Under the pieces are notes generated by a model. It did no database searches and was not told the origin of the DNA. It worked only from the letters and a program-made list of their open reading frames with translations. The translations under genes were made by a program, and so were the position numbers. From Gallibacterium trehalosifermentans (GTDB taxonomy: Bacteria; Pseudomonadota; Gammaproteobacteria; Enterobacterales; Pasteurellaceae), in NCBI RefSeq assembly GCF_042433055.1, contig NZ_JBHLWB010000003.1, forward strand, positions 124,001 through 188,000: DNA of 64,000 nucleotides, read 5' to 3'. The stretch's first letter is position 1; every line of letters begins with the position of its first letter. This document shows, one piece after another, positions 45,917-57,200 of the stretch.

Positions 45917-46606
45917 ATGAATTTAGATGATGAGATCTTTTTACAAGAAGAACAGCCATTTAGTAAAGAAGATCATGATATTTTGCAGTCATATATTCCC
46001 GTGGTGAAAGGCATTGCGGCATTAATAGGAGAGCATTGCGAAATTGTATTACATTCTTTAGAGAACTTAACAAATTCTGCAATTTGTATTGCAAATGGAC
46101 ATAACACGAATCGTAAGGTAGGTTCACCTATTACTGATCTTGCATTACGTTCTTTGCATCAAATGAAAACAGATAGTGTTTCTCAACCCTATTTTACTCG
46201 CGCAAAAAGTAATGGATTGATGAAATCAATTAGCATCGCAATTCGTAACTCACAACAACGTATCATAGGATTACTTTGCATTAATATGAATTTAAATGTG
46301 CCTATGTCTGAATTTATTCAAGGTTTTTTGCCTACACATGAGCAGGAAGAAAGCTCGTCAGAGGTGAATTTTGCTTCTTCAGTTGAAGAGTTGGTTGCAC
46401 AAACAGTAGAGCAAACTATTGAGGACGTTACCAATGATCGCAATGTTTCTAACAATAATAAGAATAAACAAATTGTGGTTTCATTATTTGAAAAGGGGAT
46501 TTTTGATATCAAAGATGCCATTAATCAAGTGGCGGAACGTTTAGGTATTTCGCGTCATACCGTTTATCTTTATATCCGTCAAATTAAGCAGGACGAGCAA
46601 AAATAA
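45917..46606 (+). CDS. yheO: YheO family PAS-domain transcriptional regulator
   Basis: Protein of 229 residues. The N-terminal YheO-type PAS domain begins SYIPVVKGIAALIGEHCEIV (about residues 28-47) and a C-terminal helix-turn-helix has VAERLGISRHTVYLYIRQI. Start ATG 45917 follows TGGAG; a GTG six bases earlier is less likely. It overlaps the tusD ATG by one base and is the usual neighbour of tusDCB. Its target genes are unknown. Confidence 0.9.
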   Translation: MNLDDEIFLQEEQPFSKEDHDILQSYIPVVKGIAALIGEHCEIVLHSLENLTNSAICIANGHNTNRKVGSPITDLALRSLHQMKTDSVSQPYFTRAKSNGLMKSISIAIRNSQQRIIGLLCINMNLNVPMSEFIQGFLPTHEQEESSSEVNFASSVEELVAQTVEQTIEDVTNDRNVSNNNKNKQIVVSLFEKGIFDIKDAINQVAERLGISRHTVYLYIRQIKQDEQK

Positions 46607-46986
46607 TGCGTTATGTACTGTCTGTTACTCAACCAGTTTATGGTTCAGAAGCGAGTTTTTTAGCCTATCAAGTTGCACGAGCATTGTTACAGGCAGGGCA
46701 TATCATTGATCAAGTCTTCTTTTCTCAAGCAGGAGTTAGTCATGGTAATGGCTATGTTTATCCTGCCAATGATGAATTTCATTTAGTCAAACAATGGCAG
46801 CAACTATCAGCGCAGCATCATTTTCCACTTTATCTTTGTATTGCCGCAGCGCAAAGGCGAGGGGTGGTAAATGATGAAACGGCATTTGCTAAAGAACAGA
46901 ATAATCTTGCATCTGGCTTTGTTTTAGCTGGTTTAGGTGAGTTTAGTCAGGCAGTTTTAACCGCTGATCGTGTGATCACTTTTTAA
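46606..46986 (+). CDS. tusD: Sulfurtransferase subunit TusD
   Basis: Part of the TusBCD complex, which relays sulfur from TusA to TusE for 2-thiouridine at the tRNA wobble base. It has 126 residues. The persulfide cysteine is in YLCIAAAQRRGV, as Cys78 in E. coli TusD. It begins at the last base of yheO (translational coupling) and is followed by tusC. Confidence 0.94.
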   Translation: MRYVLSVTQPVYGSEASFLAYQVARALLQAGHIIDQVFFSQAGVSHGNGYVYPANDEFHLVKQWQQLSAQHHFPLYLCIAAAQRRGVVNDETAFAKEQNNLASGFVLAGLGEFSQAVLTADRVITF

Positions 46987-46996
46987 GGTGTGTGAA

Positions 46997-47356
46997 ATGA
47001 AAATTGCATTTGTTTTTACGCAAAGCCCTTATGGTAATAGTAGTGTTAGGGAAGGCATTGACACATTATTAGCAATGTCTGCTTACTGTGATGAGCAAGA
47101 TATTGCAGTTTTCTTTTTGCATGATGGCGTGTTAAATCTTTTAACAGGACAGCAAGCTGAAGTGATTCTACAAAAAGAAACAGCAGCAATGCTTAAATTA
47201 TTGGATTTATATGAAATAAAACAATGTTTTGTGAGCCATGAAGATCTTGTTCGTTATCAATTAACTCACCAACCATTATTACTTCCTGTTACAGTATTAA
47301 AAAAGGCTGAATTTATTCATTTACTCAAACAAACAGAAAAAGTGCTCACTTTTTGA
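46997..47356 (+). CDS. tusC: Sulfurtransferase subunit TusC
   Basis: DsrF-like subunit of TusBCD, 119 residues from ATG 46997, preceded by AAGGTG. The N-terminus MKIAFVFTQSPYGNSSVREG is characteristic. A start at 46988 is open but lacks support. The stop overlaps the region of the tusB start. Confidence 0.92.
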   Translation: MKIAFVFTQSPYGNSSVREGIDTLLAMSAYCDEQDIAVFFLHDGVLNLLTGQQAEVILQKETAAMLKLLDLYEIKQCFVSHEDLVRYQLTHQPLLLPVTVLKKAEFIHLLKQTEKVLTF

Positions 47357-47367
47357 TTGGATTTTAT

Positions 47368-47652
47368 ATGTTTTATACTTTTTCTCGTAGCGAATATGAT
47401 TTACAGCAATTAGAAGAATTAGTTGCTCAGATAACAGAGCAAGATGCCATTCTACTTTGGCAAAATGGTGTGTTATTACCACTAAAATATCCAATGCTTT
47501 TTCAAGATACTCATTATTATGTTTTAGAAAATGACGTGATAGCACGTCATTTGCAGCATTATTTCTCTCCTGAGAATACAGCTTTTTCTTTGATTAGCCT
47601 GACCGATTTTGTCAAATTAACTGAAGAATATTTCCCACAAATTAGTCTATAA
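47368..47652 (+). CDS. tusB: Sulfurtransferase subunit TusB
   Basis: DsrH-like subunit of TusBCD, 94 residues from ATG 47368 (MFYTFSRSEYDLQQLEELV), close to the usual 95. An in-frame TTG 15 bases upstream overlaps tusC and is an alternative. The ribosome site is weak, so coupling with tusC is likely. It is followed by the strong rpsL promoter. Confidence 0.9.
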   Translation: MFYTFSRSEYDLQQLEELVAQITEQDAILLWQNGVLLPLKYPMLFQDTHYYVLENDVIARHLQHYFSPENTAFSLISLTDFVKLTEEYFPQISL

Positions 47653-47671
47653 CAATCGAGGCGGTAAAGCC

Positions 47672-47700
47672 TTGACATACCAATCGTTAAAGAATAGAAT
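47672..47700 (+). promoter_or_regulatory. Sigma-70 promoter of the str operon
   Basis: Perfect -35 TTGACA (47672-47677), 17-bp spacer and TAGAAT (47695-47700), followed by a G/C-rich start region (GCGTCGTCC), as expected for a growth-rate-controlled ribosomal promoter. The leader of about 75 bases carries a small hairpin CCATTC/GGAATGG. Confidence 0.85.
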
Positions 47701-47750
47701 GCGTCGTCCATTCTTTTATGGAATGGGATTAATTTAACATTCAATAGTGA

Positions 47751-48155
<405 letters not shown>

Positions 48156-48238
48156 TGGTTCTCCGTTAAGTAAGGCCAAACGTTTAATTTAGAAAACATA
48201 GATAGCATACAAGACTCCAGAAATAGAGTTTTGGATAA

Positions 48239-48739
<501 letters not shown>

Positions 48740-48813
48740 TTTATTTTATGCAGCAAGTCTTATGATTAAGGCTTGCTGGTTTATCTTTTTAAGCCTAGCG
48801 AGAGGAAATAATC

Positions 48814-50919
48814 GTGGCACGTACTACTCCAATTGAGCGCTATCGTAATATCGGTATTAGTGCTCACATCGACGCAGGTAAAACAACTACCACAGAACGT
48901 ATTCTTTTCTATACCGGTGTAAGCCATAAAATCGGTGAGGTTCATGATGGTGCAGCTACCATGGACTGGATGGAACAAGAACAAGAGCGTGGTATTACCA
49001 TTACTTCTGCGGCAACAACTTGCTTCTGGCAAGGTATGTCAAAACAATTCCCACAACACCGTATCAATATTATCGATACTCCAGGACACGTGGACTTCAC
49101 TATCGAAGTAGAACGTTCAATGCGTGTACTTGACGGTGCGGTAATGGTTTACTGTGCGGTAGGTGGTGTTCAACCTCAATCTGAAACTGTATGGCGTCAA
49201 GCGAACAAATATGGTGTTCCACGTATTGCATTCGTGAACAAAATGGACCGTACAGGTGCAAACTTCTTACGTGTGGTTGAACAAATTAAAACCCGTTTAG
49301 GTGGAACTGCTGTACCAATTCAATTACCAATTGGCGCAGAAGATAACTTCAAAGGTGTTATCGATCTTCTTAAAATGAAAGCAATCAACTGGAATGAAGA
49401 AGATCAAGGTATGACATTCACTTATGAAGATATTCCAGCTGAATTAAAAGATTTAGCTGATGAATGGCATCAAAACCTTATCGAATCAGCAGCAGAAGCG
49501 TCTGAAGAGTTAATGGAAAAATACCTTGGCGGTGAAGAATTAACTGAAGAAGAAGTTAAAGCAGCATTACGTCAACGTGTATTAGCAAATGAAATTATTC
49601 TTATCACTTGTGGTTCTGCATTTAAGAACAAAGGTGTTCAAGCAATGCTTGATGCGGTAATTGATTATTTACCAGCACCAACAGACGTTCCAGCAATTAA
49701 AGGTATCAACCTTGATGAAACTGAAGGTGAACGTCATGCAAGTGATGAAGAACCATTCTCAGCATTAGCATTCAAAATTGCAACTGACCCATTTGTGGGT
49801 AACTTAACCTTCTTCCGTGTTTACTCAGGTGTGGTAAATTCTGGCGATACTGTAATGAACTCAGTAAAACAAAAACGTGAGCGTTTTGGTCGTATCGTTC
49901 AGATGCACGCTAATAAACGTGAAGAAATTAAAGAAGTTCGTGCAGGGGATATTGCCGCAGCGATTGGTTTGAAAGAAGTAACTACAGGAGATACATTATG
50001 TGATCCTGATAAACCAATTATTCTTGAGCGTATGGAGTTCCCTGAGCCAGTAATCTCTGTAGCGGTTGAGCCAAAAACTAAAGCTGACCAAGAAAAAATG
50101 GGCTTAGCATTAGGTCGCCTTGCACAAGAAGATCCATCATTCCGTGTGCATACTGATGAAGAATCTGGTCAAACCATTATCTCTGGTATGGGTGAGTTAC
50201 ACTTAGATATTATCGTTGACCGTATGCGTCGCGAATTTAAAGTGGAAGCAAACATTGGTAAACCACAAGTTGCTTACCGTGAAACAATCCGTACTCGTGT
50301 TAATGATGTTGAAGGTAAACACGCAAAACAATCTGGTGGTCGTGGTCAATACGGTCATGTTGTGATCGATCTTTACCCATTAGATCCAGAAGGTCCAGGA
50401 TACGAGTTTGTCAACGAAATCAAGGGTGGTGTGATCCCTGGTGAATATATCCCAGCAGTTGATAAAGGTATTCAAGAACAGCTTAAAGCAGGTCCGTTAG
50501 CAGGCTATCCTGTAGTGGATCTTGGTGTTCGTTTACATTTCGGTTCTTACCATGATGTAGACTCATCAGAATTGGCGTTCAAATTAGCAGCATCAATCGC
50601 ATTTAAAGCGGCGTTTGCTAAAGCGAACCCAGTATTACTTGAACCAATTATGAAAGTGGAAGTTGAAACCCCAGCTGATTATGTGGGTGATGTAATTGGC
50701 GATTTAAGCCGTCGTCGTGCACTTGTTAATGGTCAAGAAAGCAATGAATTTGTTACTAAGATCAATGCAGAAGTACCATTATCAGAAATGTTTGGTTATG
50801 CAACAGATCTTCGTTCACAAACACAAGGTCGTGCTTCATACTCAATGGAACCATTGAAATATGCTGAAGCACCAGCTAGCGTAGCAACTGCAGTAATCGA
50901 AGCTCGCAAAGCGAAATAA
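48814..50919 (+). CDS. fusA: Elongation factor G
   Basis: GTPase that drives translocation and, with RRF, ribosome recycling. It starts with GTG after GAGAGGAAATAATC and has 701 residues. The G domain has [17 protein letters not shown] and NKMD; domains II-V follow, with domain [16 protein letters not shown]. Codon choice is strongly biased, as in highly expressed genes. Confidence 0.98.
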   Translation: MARTTPIERYRNIGISAHIDAGKTTTTERILFYTGVSHKIGEVHDGAATMDWMEQEQERGITITSAATTCFWQGMSKQFPQHRINIIDTPGHVDFTIEVERSMRVLDGAVMVYCAVGGVQPQSETVWRQANKYGVPRIAFVNKMDRTGANFLRVVEQIKTRLGGTAVPIQLPIGAEDNFKGVIDLLKMKAINWNEEDQGMTFTYEDIPAELKDLADEWHQNLIESAAEASEELMEKYLGGEELTEEEVKAALRQRVLANEIILITCGSAFKNKGVQAMLDAVIDYLPAPTDVPAIKGINLDETEGERHASDEEPFSALAFKIATDPFVGNLTFFRVYSGVVNSGDTVMNSVKQKRERFGRIVQMHANKREEIKEVRAGDIAAAIGLKEVTTGDTLCDPDKPIILERMEFPEPVISVAVEPKTKADQEKMGLALGRLAQEDPSFRVHTDEESGQTIISGMGELHLDIIVDRMRREFKVEANIGKPQVAYRETIRTRVNDVEGKHAKQSGGRGQYGHVVIDLYPLDPEGPGYEFVNEIKGGVIPGEYIPAVDKGIQEQLKAGPLAGYPVVDLGVRLHFGSYHDVDSSELAFKLAASIAFKAAFAKANPVLLEPIMKVEVETPADYVGDVIGDLSRRRALVNGQESNEFVTKINAEVPLSEMFGYATDLRSQTQGRASYSMEPLKYAEAPASVATAVIEARKAK

Positions 50920-50964
50920 TTGTAACAACTGCAACTCACTTATATAGTGAGTTGTAGATTTTAA

Positions 50965-52167
<1,203 letters not shown>

Positions 52168-52191
52168 TTGATAAGAAACAGAAAAGAAGAA

Positions 52192-52224
52192 AAGACCCGT
52201 CTATTTAGGCGGGTCTTGTTTTTT
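52192..52224 (+). terminator. tuf terminator
   Basis: Stem AAGACCCG / CGGGTCTT, 10-base loop, then a T run. Confidence 0.93.
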
Positions 52225-52317
52225 ATCAATCAATAAAAAATTATACAATCATAATTAGATACTCATGTTATTTCATAGTATCTTATGTGTCTTTGCATGA
52301 TATAAATTTAGTTCCTG

Positions 52318-54333
52318 ATGAAACTCAACAAACAACAACAACAAGCCGTTACAACAGTTGATACACCTTGTCTTGTTCTCGCTGGTGCTGGTTCAGGTAA
52401 AACAAGGGTGATTATTAATAAAATAGCTTATTTAATTGAGCAGTGTGGGTATTCGCCAAAACATATTGCAGCAGTAACTTTTACAAATAAGGCAGCTCGT
52501 GAAATGCGAGAACGTGTTGCCCATTCTATTGGCAGTCAAAAAAGTAAAGGTTTAATCGTTTCAACATTTCATACATTGGGCTTTGATCTGATTAAGCGTG
52601 AGCATAAGGCGTTGGGCTTTAAAGCAAATATGACATTGTTTGATGAATATGATCAGAAATCGTTATTGAATGAATTAACAGAAACAGTTTTCTTGGGCGA
52701 TAAGGATAAGATTAGCCAGTTAATTAACTATATTTCAGCGTGTAAGAATGATCTTATCTTACCAAAACAAGCATTACAGTTAGCCAAAACGCCACTAGAT
52801 CGTACCTTTGCAGAATGCTATCAATTATATACAGAACAAATGCACGCCTATAATGCACTGGATTTTGATGATTTAATTATGTTGCCAACACTTTTGTTGC
52901 GCCATAATCAAGAAATAGGTGAGAAGTGGCGGAAAAAAATTGATTATTTGCTTGTTGATGAGTATCAGGATACAAATACAAGTCAGTATGAATTGATTAA
53001 ATTGTTAGTTGGGCAGCGTGCAGGGTTAACGGTTGTTGGTGATGATGATCAATCAATTTACTCTTGGCGTGGTGCAAAACCAGAAAATATCGGGCGGTTG
53101 CGAGATGATTTTCCTAATTTATCCGTGATTAAATTAGAGCAAAATTATCGTTCAACGCAGCGGATCTTACATTGCGCCAATATTTTAATTGATAATAATG
53201 ATCACCTTTTTGAGAAAAAATTATTTTCTCAATTAGGGCAAGGCGAACCACTACAGGTTATTGAAGCGAAGAATGAAGAGCATGAAGCAGAACGTATTGT
53301 TGCTGAATTAATTACGCATCGCTTCTTGCATAAAACAGCCTATCGTGATTATGCGGTTTTGTATCGAGGTAATCATCAATCTCGATTGTTAGAAAAAGTA
53401 TTAATGCAAAATCGTATTCCTTATAAAATTTCAGGTGGAACCTCTTTTTTTTCCCGCGTAGAAATTAAAGATGTCATGGCTTATTTGCGGTTGTTAGTCA
53501 ATCAAGATGATGATTCTGCTTTTATTCGTATTGTAAATACGCCAAGACGGGAAATTGGTACGGCGACTTTAGAAAAGTTAGGGACACTAGCAAAAGAAAA
53601 ACACTGTTCTTTATTTGCTGCAATTTTTGATTTTGAGTTGTTACAACGCATTACACCGAAAGCCTATACAGCTTTACAAATGTTTGCTGACTGGATCGTT
53701 AACTTATCGGATCAAGTGGAACGCAGTGATCCTCAGCAGGCAATTCGAGAAATGTTTGCCCATTTGCAATATGAGACTTATTTATATGAGCAGGCAAATA
53801 ATCCGAAAACGGCAGAAATACAAAGTAAAAATGTCGCCATGTTGTTGCAATGGGTCCATGATATGTTAGCTGGAGATGAATTTAATCCACCGATGACATT
53901 AGCTCAAGTGGTATTACGGTTAACGCTACGTGATATGTTAGAGCGTAATGAAAATGAAGAAAGTGATGATGAGGTTCAATTAATGACCCTACACGCTTCG
54001 AAAGGGCTGGAGTTTCCTTATGTTTATTTAATTGGTATGGAAGAGGGGATTTTGCCACATCAAAATTCAATCGATGATAATAATATTGAGGAGGAACGTC
54101 GTCTGGCGTATGTCGGTATTACACGAGCGCAAAAGGAATTGACTTTTTCGCATTGTAAAACACGTCGACAAATGGGGGAGATTATTCATACGGAACCAAG
54201 CCGTTTTTTATTAGAATTACCACAAGATGATTTAGTTTGGGAAAAAGATAAAGCCCCATTAACAGAACAGCAAAAACAGCAACAGCGACAAGAGGGGTTT
54301 GCTCGATTAAAAGCATTATTAGCAGATAATTAA
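52318..54333 (+). CDS. rep: ATP-dependent DNA helicase Rep
   Basis: SF1A 3'-5' helicase that clears proteins ahead of replication forks. It has 671 residues, [19 protein letters not shown] at the start and the motifs GAGSGKT (I), [21 protein letters not shown] (II), [15 protein letters not shown] (III), LEQNYRS (IV), [12 protein letters not shown] (V) and VGITRAQ (VI). It is closer to Rep than UvrD by length and N-terminus. The ribosome site is weak. Confidence 0.95.
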   Translation: MKLNKQQQQAVTTVDTPCLVLAGAGSGKTRVIINKIAYLIEQCGYSPKHIAAVTFTNKAAREMRERVAHSIGSQKSKGLIVSTFHTLGFDLIKREHKALGFKANMTLFDEYDQKSLLNELTETVFLGDKDKISQLINYISACKNDLILPKQALQLAKTPLDRTFAECYQLYTEQMHAYNALDFDDLIMLPTLLLRHNQEIGEKWRKKIDYLLVDEYQDTNTSQYELIKLLVGQRAGLTVVGDDDQSIYSWRGAKPENIGRLRDDFPNLSVIKLEQNYRSTQRILHCANILIDNNDHLFEKKLFSQLGQGEPLQVIEAKNEEHEAERIVAELITHRFLHKTAYRDYAVLYRGNHQSRLLEKVLMQNRIPYKISGGTSFFSRVEIKDVMAYLRLLVNQDDDSAFIRIVNTPRREIGTATLEKLGTLAKEKHCSLFAAIFDFELLQRITPKAYTALQMFADWIVNLSDQVERSDPQQAIREMFAHLQYETYLYEQANNPKTAEIQSKNVAMLLQWVHDMLAGDEFNPPMTLAQVVLRLTLRDMLERNENEESDDEVQLMTLHASKGLEFPYVYLIGMEEGILPHQNSIDDNNIEEERRLAYVGITRAQKELTFSHCKTRRQMGEIIHTEPSRFLLELPQDDLVWEKDKAPLTEQQKQQQRQEGFARLKALLADN

Positions 54334-54437
54334 AAGTAAGGATAGCGGGAAAATAAGGTAAGTATGGTTATCAAGGTTTTATTTTGATGATAATCCATTC
54401 AATCAAACGCAAAAACTGTTTTTTTCATAAAAAAGCG

Positions 54438-54465
54438 TTGACTTATTCTCTAAAATCCATATTAT
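54438..54465 (+). promoter_or_regulatory. tRNA gene promoter
   Basis: TTGACT (54438-54443), 16-bp spacer and TATTAT (54460-54465) lie about 20 bp upstream of tRNA-Ser, with a GC-rich start region (GCGTCTC) as usual for stable RNA promoters. Confidence 0.7.
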
Positions 54466-54483
54466 AGCGTCTCAACCAAACGT

Positions 54484-54576
54484 GGTGAGATGGCCGAGAG
54501 GCTGAAGGCACACCCCTGCTAAGGGTGCATAGGGCTTAAAACTCTATCGAGGGTTCGAATCCCTCTCTCACCGCCA
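54484..54576 (+). tRNA. tRNA-Ser(GCT)
   Basis: Ninety-three bases with the long variable arm of type II tRNAs. Acceptor stem GGTGAGA/TCTCACC, D arm GGCCGAGAGGCTGAAGGC, anticodon loop with GCT (reads AGC/AGT serine codons), T arm GGGTTCGAATCCC, discriminator G and encoded CCA. Confidence 0.96.
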
Positions 54577-54586
54577 TTTATTCGAC

Positions 54587-54663
54587 GCATCCGTAGCTCA
54601 GCTGGATAGAGTACTCGGCTACGAACCGAGCGGTCAGAGGTTCGAATCCTCTCGGATGCGCCA
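54587..54663 (+). tRNA. tRNA-Arg(ACG), first copy
   Basis: Seventy-seven bases. Acceptor GCATCCG/CGGATGC, D loop AGCTCAGCTGGATAGAG, anticodon loop CTACGAA with ACG (A34 expected to become inosine), T arm AGGTTCGAATCCT and encoded CCA. It follows tRNA-Ser by 10 bp, so they are probably one transcript. Confidence 0.96.
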
Positions 54664-54728
54664 TTTACTTATACTCTAAGGTAAATTAGCGAATAAAGGT
54701 AAGATTGGTGAACAATTCTATTTTCAAC

Positions 54729-54805
54729 GCATCCGTAGCTCAGCTGGATAGAGTACTCGGCTACGAACCGAGCGGTCAGAGGTTCGAATCCTCTCGGATG
54801 CGCCA
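54729..54805 (+). tRNA. tRNA-Arg(ACG), second copy
   Basis: Identical in sequence to the copy at 54587, 65 bp downstream. The duplicate presumably supports the heavy use of CGT codons seen in ribosomal and other genes here. The heptamer repeat begins 45 bp after it. Confidence 0.96.
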
Positions 54806-54850
54806 TTTCAAATCAATTAATTCTTTTTTCTCCATAGTTAAGTTTTGATA

Positions 54851-54976
54851 ATTTGCCATTTGCCATTTGCCATTTGCCATTTGCCATTTGCCATTTGCCA
54901 TTTGCCATTTGCCATTTGCCATTTGCCATTTGCCATTTGCCATTTGCCATTTGCCATTTGCCATTTGCCATTTGCC
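54851..54976 (+). repeat. Heptanucleotide tandem repeat, 18 perfect copies of ATTTGCC
   Basis: Eighteen uninterrupted 7-bp units (126 bp), then a partial ATTT. It lies between the second tRNA-Arg and the efe iron operon, ending 18 bp before the -35 box of the predicted efe promoter. One isolated TTTGCCA also occurs between that promoter's -35 and -10 (55011-55017). Such perfect arrays change copy number by slippage. Here each change would shift upstream DNA by 7 bp relative to the promoter. It is outside any credible gene. Confidence 0.97.
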
Positions 54977-54990
54977 ATTTTTTTCTAATT

Positions 54991-55023
54991 GTTATTGACA
55001 TTAATTCTTATTTGCCATAATTT
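54991..55023 (+). promoter_or_regulatory. Predicted promoter and possible Fur box of the efe operon
   Basis: Perfect -35 TTGACA (54995-55000). The -10 is either CATAAT (55016-55021, 15-bp spacer) or TAATTT (55018-55023, 17-bp spacer). GTTATTGACATTAATTCTT (54991-55009) matches the 19-bp E. coli Fur box at 12 positions by my count, which is moderate. Iron repression would make sense for this operon. Confidence 0.55.
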
Positions 55024-55076
55024 AATCAAATAGAGATGAGATTTATTTTTATTTATGTTCTGTTATGGGGTAATTT

Positions 55077-55895
55077 ATGTCTAAGTTTAAAAAATTTGCA
55101 TTAGCAACAATCATTTCATCTACCGTTCTTTTTTCTAATTCTCTCCTTGCTGCACCTGTTGATTTGTCTAAAGAAACTAAACAATATCAAGAATTTGTTG
55201 TTGAACAAATTGATGCGTTAGTGAAAGGGACAACACAATTTGTTGCGGATTTAAAAGCTGGAAAGTTAGAAGAGGCGAAAAAAGCGTATCCATTAATCAG
55301 AATGTATTATGAACGTTCAGAGCCGATAGCGGAGAGTTTTGGGGATTTAGATCCTCGTATTGATGCACGCGAAGCGGATTTAGAAAAAGATCAAATCTGG
55401 ACAGGTTTCCATAAAATTGAAAAAATCTTATGGACAGAAAATACCACCAAAGGCACAGAAGAGATTGCGGATCAATTACTTAATGACGTGAAAGAATTAC
55501 GTGCTAAAGTACCAACCGTAGAGGTTACAGGTGATTTAATGGTTCAAGGTGCGGTGGATTTATTAAATGAAGTGTCCACCAGTAAAATTACAGGTGAAGA
55601 AGAGATTTTCTCGCGTACCGATCTTTATGACTTTAAGGCCAATGTGGAGGGTGCGGAAAAAATTTATCAAATCCTTAAGCCAAGATTGGAAAAGAAAGAT
55701 GCTAAATTAGTGAAAGAGTTAGATAAGCAATTTGCTAATGTGAATGGTTTATTAGATAAATATAAAGTAGGTCAACATGATTACAAAGCTTATACAGAAC
55801 TGTCAAAAGAAGATACTCGTATTCTAGGTGAAGCGGTAAACAAATTAGGTGAGCCGCTTGCGCAAATGGGAATTCTCCTCGATGAAAGTCATTAA
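55077..55895 (+). CDS. efeO: Iron uptake periplasmic protein EfeO, M75 family
   Basis: Periplasmic component of the EfeUOB ferrous iron uptake system. It has 272 residues with a signal peptide (residues about 1-25, SLLAAP). The imelysin/M75 domain has the metal-binding HxxE motif HKIEKILW near residue 118. The N-terminal cupredoxin domain of E. coli EfeO is absent; M75-only forms exist. It is the first gene of the operon, downstream of the heptamer repeat. A terminator-like hairpin separates it from efeB. Confidence 0.9.
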   Translation: MSKFKKFALATIISSTVLFSNSLLAAPVDLSKETKQYQEFVVEQIDALVKGTTQFVADLKAGKLEEAKKAYPLIRMYYERSEPIAESFGDLDPRIDAREADLEKDQIWTGFHKIEKILWTENTTKGTEEIADQLLNDVKELRAKVPTVEVTGDLMVQGAVDLLNEVSTSKITGEEEIFSRTDLYDFKANVEGAEKIYQILKPRLEKKDAKLVKELDKQFANVNGLLDKYKVGQHDYKAYTELSKEDTRILGEAVNKLGEPLAQMGILLDESH

Positions 55896-55916
55896 GCTTA
55901 GTTGATTTTAAATATT

Positions 55917-55948
55917 AACCACTGTTTTTCGGAGCAGTGGTTTTTCCT
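55917..55948 (+). terminator. Intra-operon terminator or attenuator between efeO and efeB
   Basis: AACCACTG / CAGTGGTT stem with a 10-base loop and T5, 22 bp after efeO and 43 bp before efeB. It may end part of the transcripts so that efeO exceeds efeB-efeU. Confidence 0.75.
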
Positions 55949-55990
55949 TTTTGGGATAAATGAAAAATAAAAATATTTAGGGGTAATACG

Positions 55991-57199
55991 ATGAATAATG
56001 CACGACGTCAATTTTTAAAAAAATCAGGAGTAATGATTGGGAGTGGAGTTGCAGGATTAAGCCTAACAGCACAAGCAACAGCAGAAGTAAATAAAGTAGG
56101 AGAGAAGCATTGTCTATCTGATGTGCAATATCCATTTTATGGTGAACATCAACAAGGTATTCTTACCCCGCAACAGACCTATGTGTATTTCTTAGTTTTA
56201 GATTTAGCAACGCATAATTTAACTGAAATTCGAGAAATGTTTAAAACGTGGACAACCTATGCAGCCCGTTTGACACAAGGTAAAAATGTTCAAGATTATG
56301 CTAAAAATCATTTTGTTCCACCAACCGATACAGGTGAAGCAGATGATTTATCCGCATATGGTTTAACCTTAACGTTTGGTATTTCGCCAACATTCTTACA
56401 AAAATTAGGATTACAAGATAAAGCGCCAAAAGAATTTACCGACTTACCATTATTCCCACGTGATCAATTAAAAGCAGAATTTACGGGTGGTGATATTTGT
56501 ATTCAAGCGTGTGCCAATGATGCACAAGTTGCGTTTCATGCGGTGCGTCAATTAGTGCGGGTAGCACGTTCCAATATCTCGATGAAATGGAGCCAATCAG
56601 GTTTTATTTCTGCGGATAAATCAACAGATACGCCAAGAAATCTATTCGGTTTCAAAGATGGGACAGCTAATGCAAATACGCTAACAGATACGGCACAGCA
56701 TGTTTGGATCGATCAACCAGCGTGGTTGAAAGGGGGGAGTTATTTGATTGTGCGTAAAATCGTGATGCACTTAGAAACTTGGGATCGCACCAGTTATAAA
56801 GAACAAGAGCGTACATTTGGGCGTCATCGAGATACAGGTGCACCGATTGGTGAAAAAGAGGAATTTGCCCCATTAGATTTAGCGAAGAAAAATCATCATG
56901 GCAAACCAATGATTCCAGAAGATTCACATTCGGCATTAGCACATAAAACAGGCAAACAGATGTTGCGTCGTGCATATTCTTATTCCGATGGTATCAATCC
57001 TCGCACAGGACAATTTGATAGTGGCTTACTGTTTATTTGTTACCAAAAAGATCCAGAACAATTTATTACGATTCAAAATGCGTTAGGCAATGTAGATCGT
57101 TTAAATGAATATATTACCCATATTGGCAGTGGATTATTTGCCTGCTTCTCAGGGGTGAAAGAGGGAGAATTTATTGGTCAAGCATTATTAGGAGCATAA
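55991..57199 (+). CDS. efeB: Tat-exported Dyp-type heme peroxidase EfeB
   Basis: Periplasmic heme peroxidase of the EfeUOB system. In E. coli it is proposed to oxidise ferrous iron for EfeU, and release of iron from heme has also been claimed. The 402-residue protein begins with a twin-arginine signal (ARRQFLKKSGVMIGSG). The Dyp signature GFKDGTAN (GxxDG) is near residue 220 and the proximal heme histidine is likely in RHRDTGAP or the following part. It lies 1 bp before efeU, so the two are coupled. Confidence 0.93.
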   Translation: MNNARRQFLKKSGVMIGSGVAGLSLTAQATAEVNKVGEKHCLSDVQYPFYGEHQQGILTPQQTYVYFLVLDLATHNLTEIREMFKTWTTYAARLTQGKNVQDYAKNHFVPPTDTGEADDLSAYGLTLTFGISPTFLQKLGLQDKAPKEFTDLPLFPRDQLKAEFTGGDICIQACANDAQVAFHAVRQLVRVARSNISMKWSQSGFISADKSTDTPRNLFGFKDGTANANTLTDTAQHVWIDQPAWLKGGSYLIVRKIVMHLETWDRTSYKEQERTFGRHRDTGAPIGEKEEFAPLDLAKKNHHGKPMIPEDSHSALAHKTGKQMLRRAYSYSDGINPRTGQFDSGLLFICYQKDPEQFITIQNALGNVDRLNEYITHIGSGLFACFSGVKEGEFIGQALLGA

Positions 57200-57200
57200 G

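Noticed and set aside
54776..55001. Minus-strand open reading frames of repeated MANGKWQ peptides over the heptamer array
   Set aside because: A 7-bp repeat without stop codons stays open in several frames and automatically gives a heptapeptide repeat. The frames overlap a tRNA gene and the efe promoter, and there is no ribosome site, so it is not a gene.
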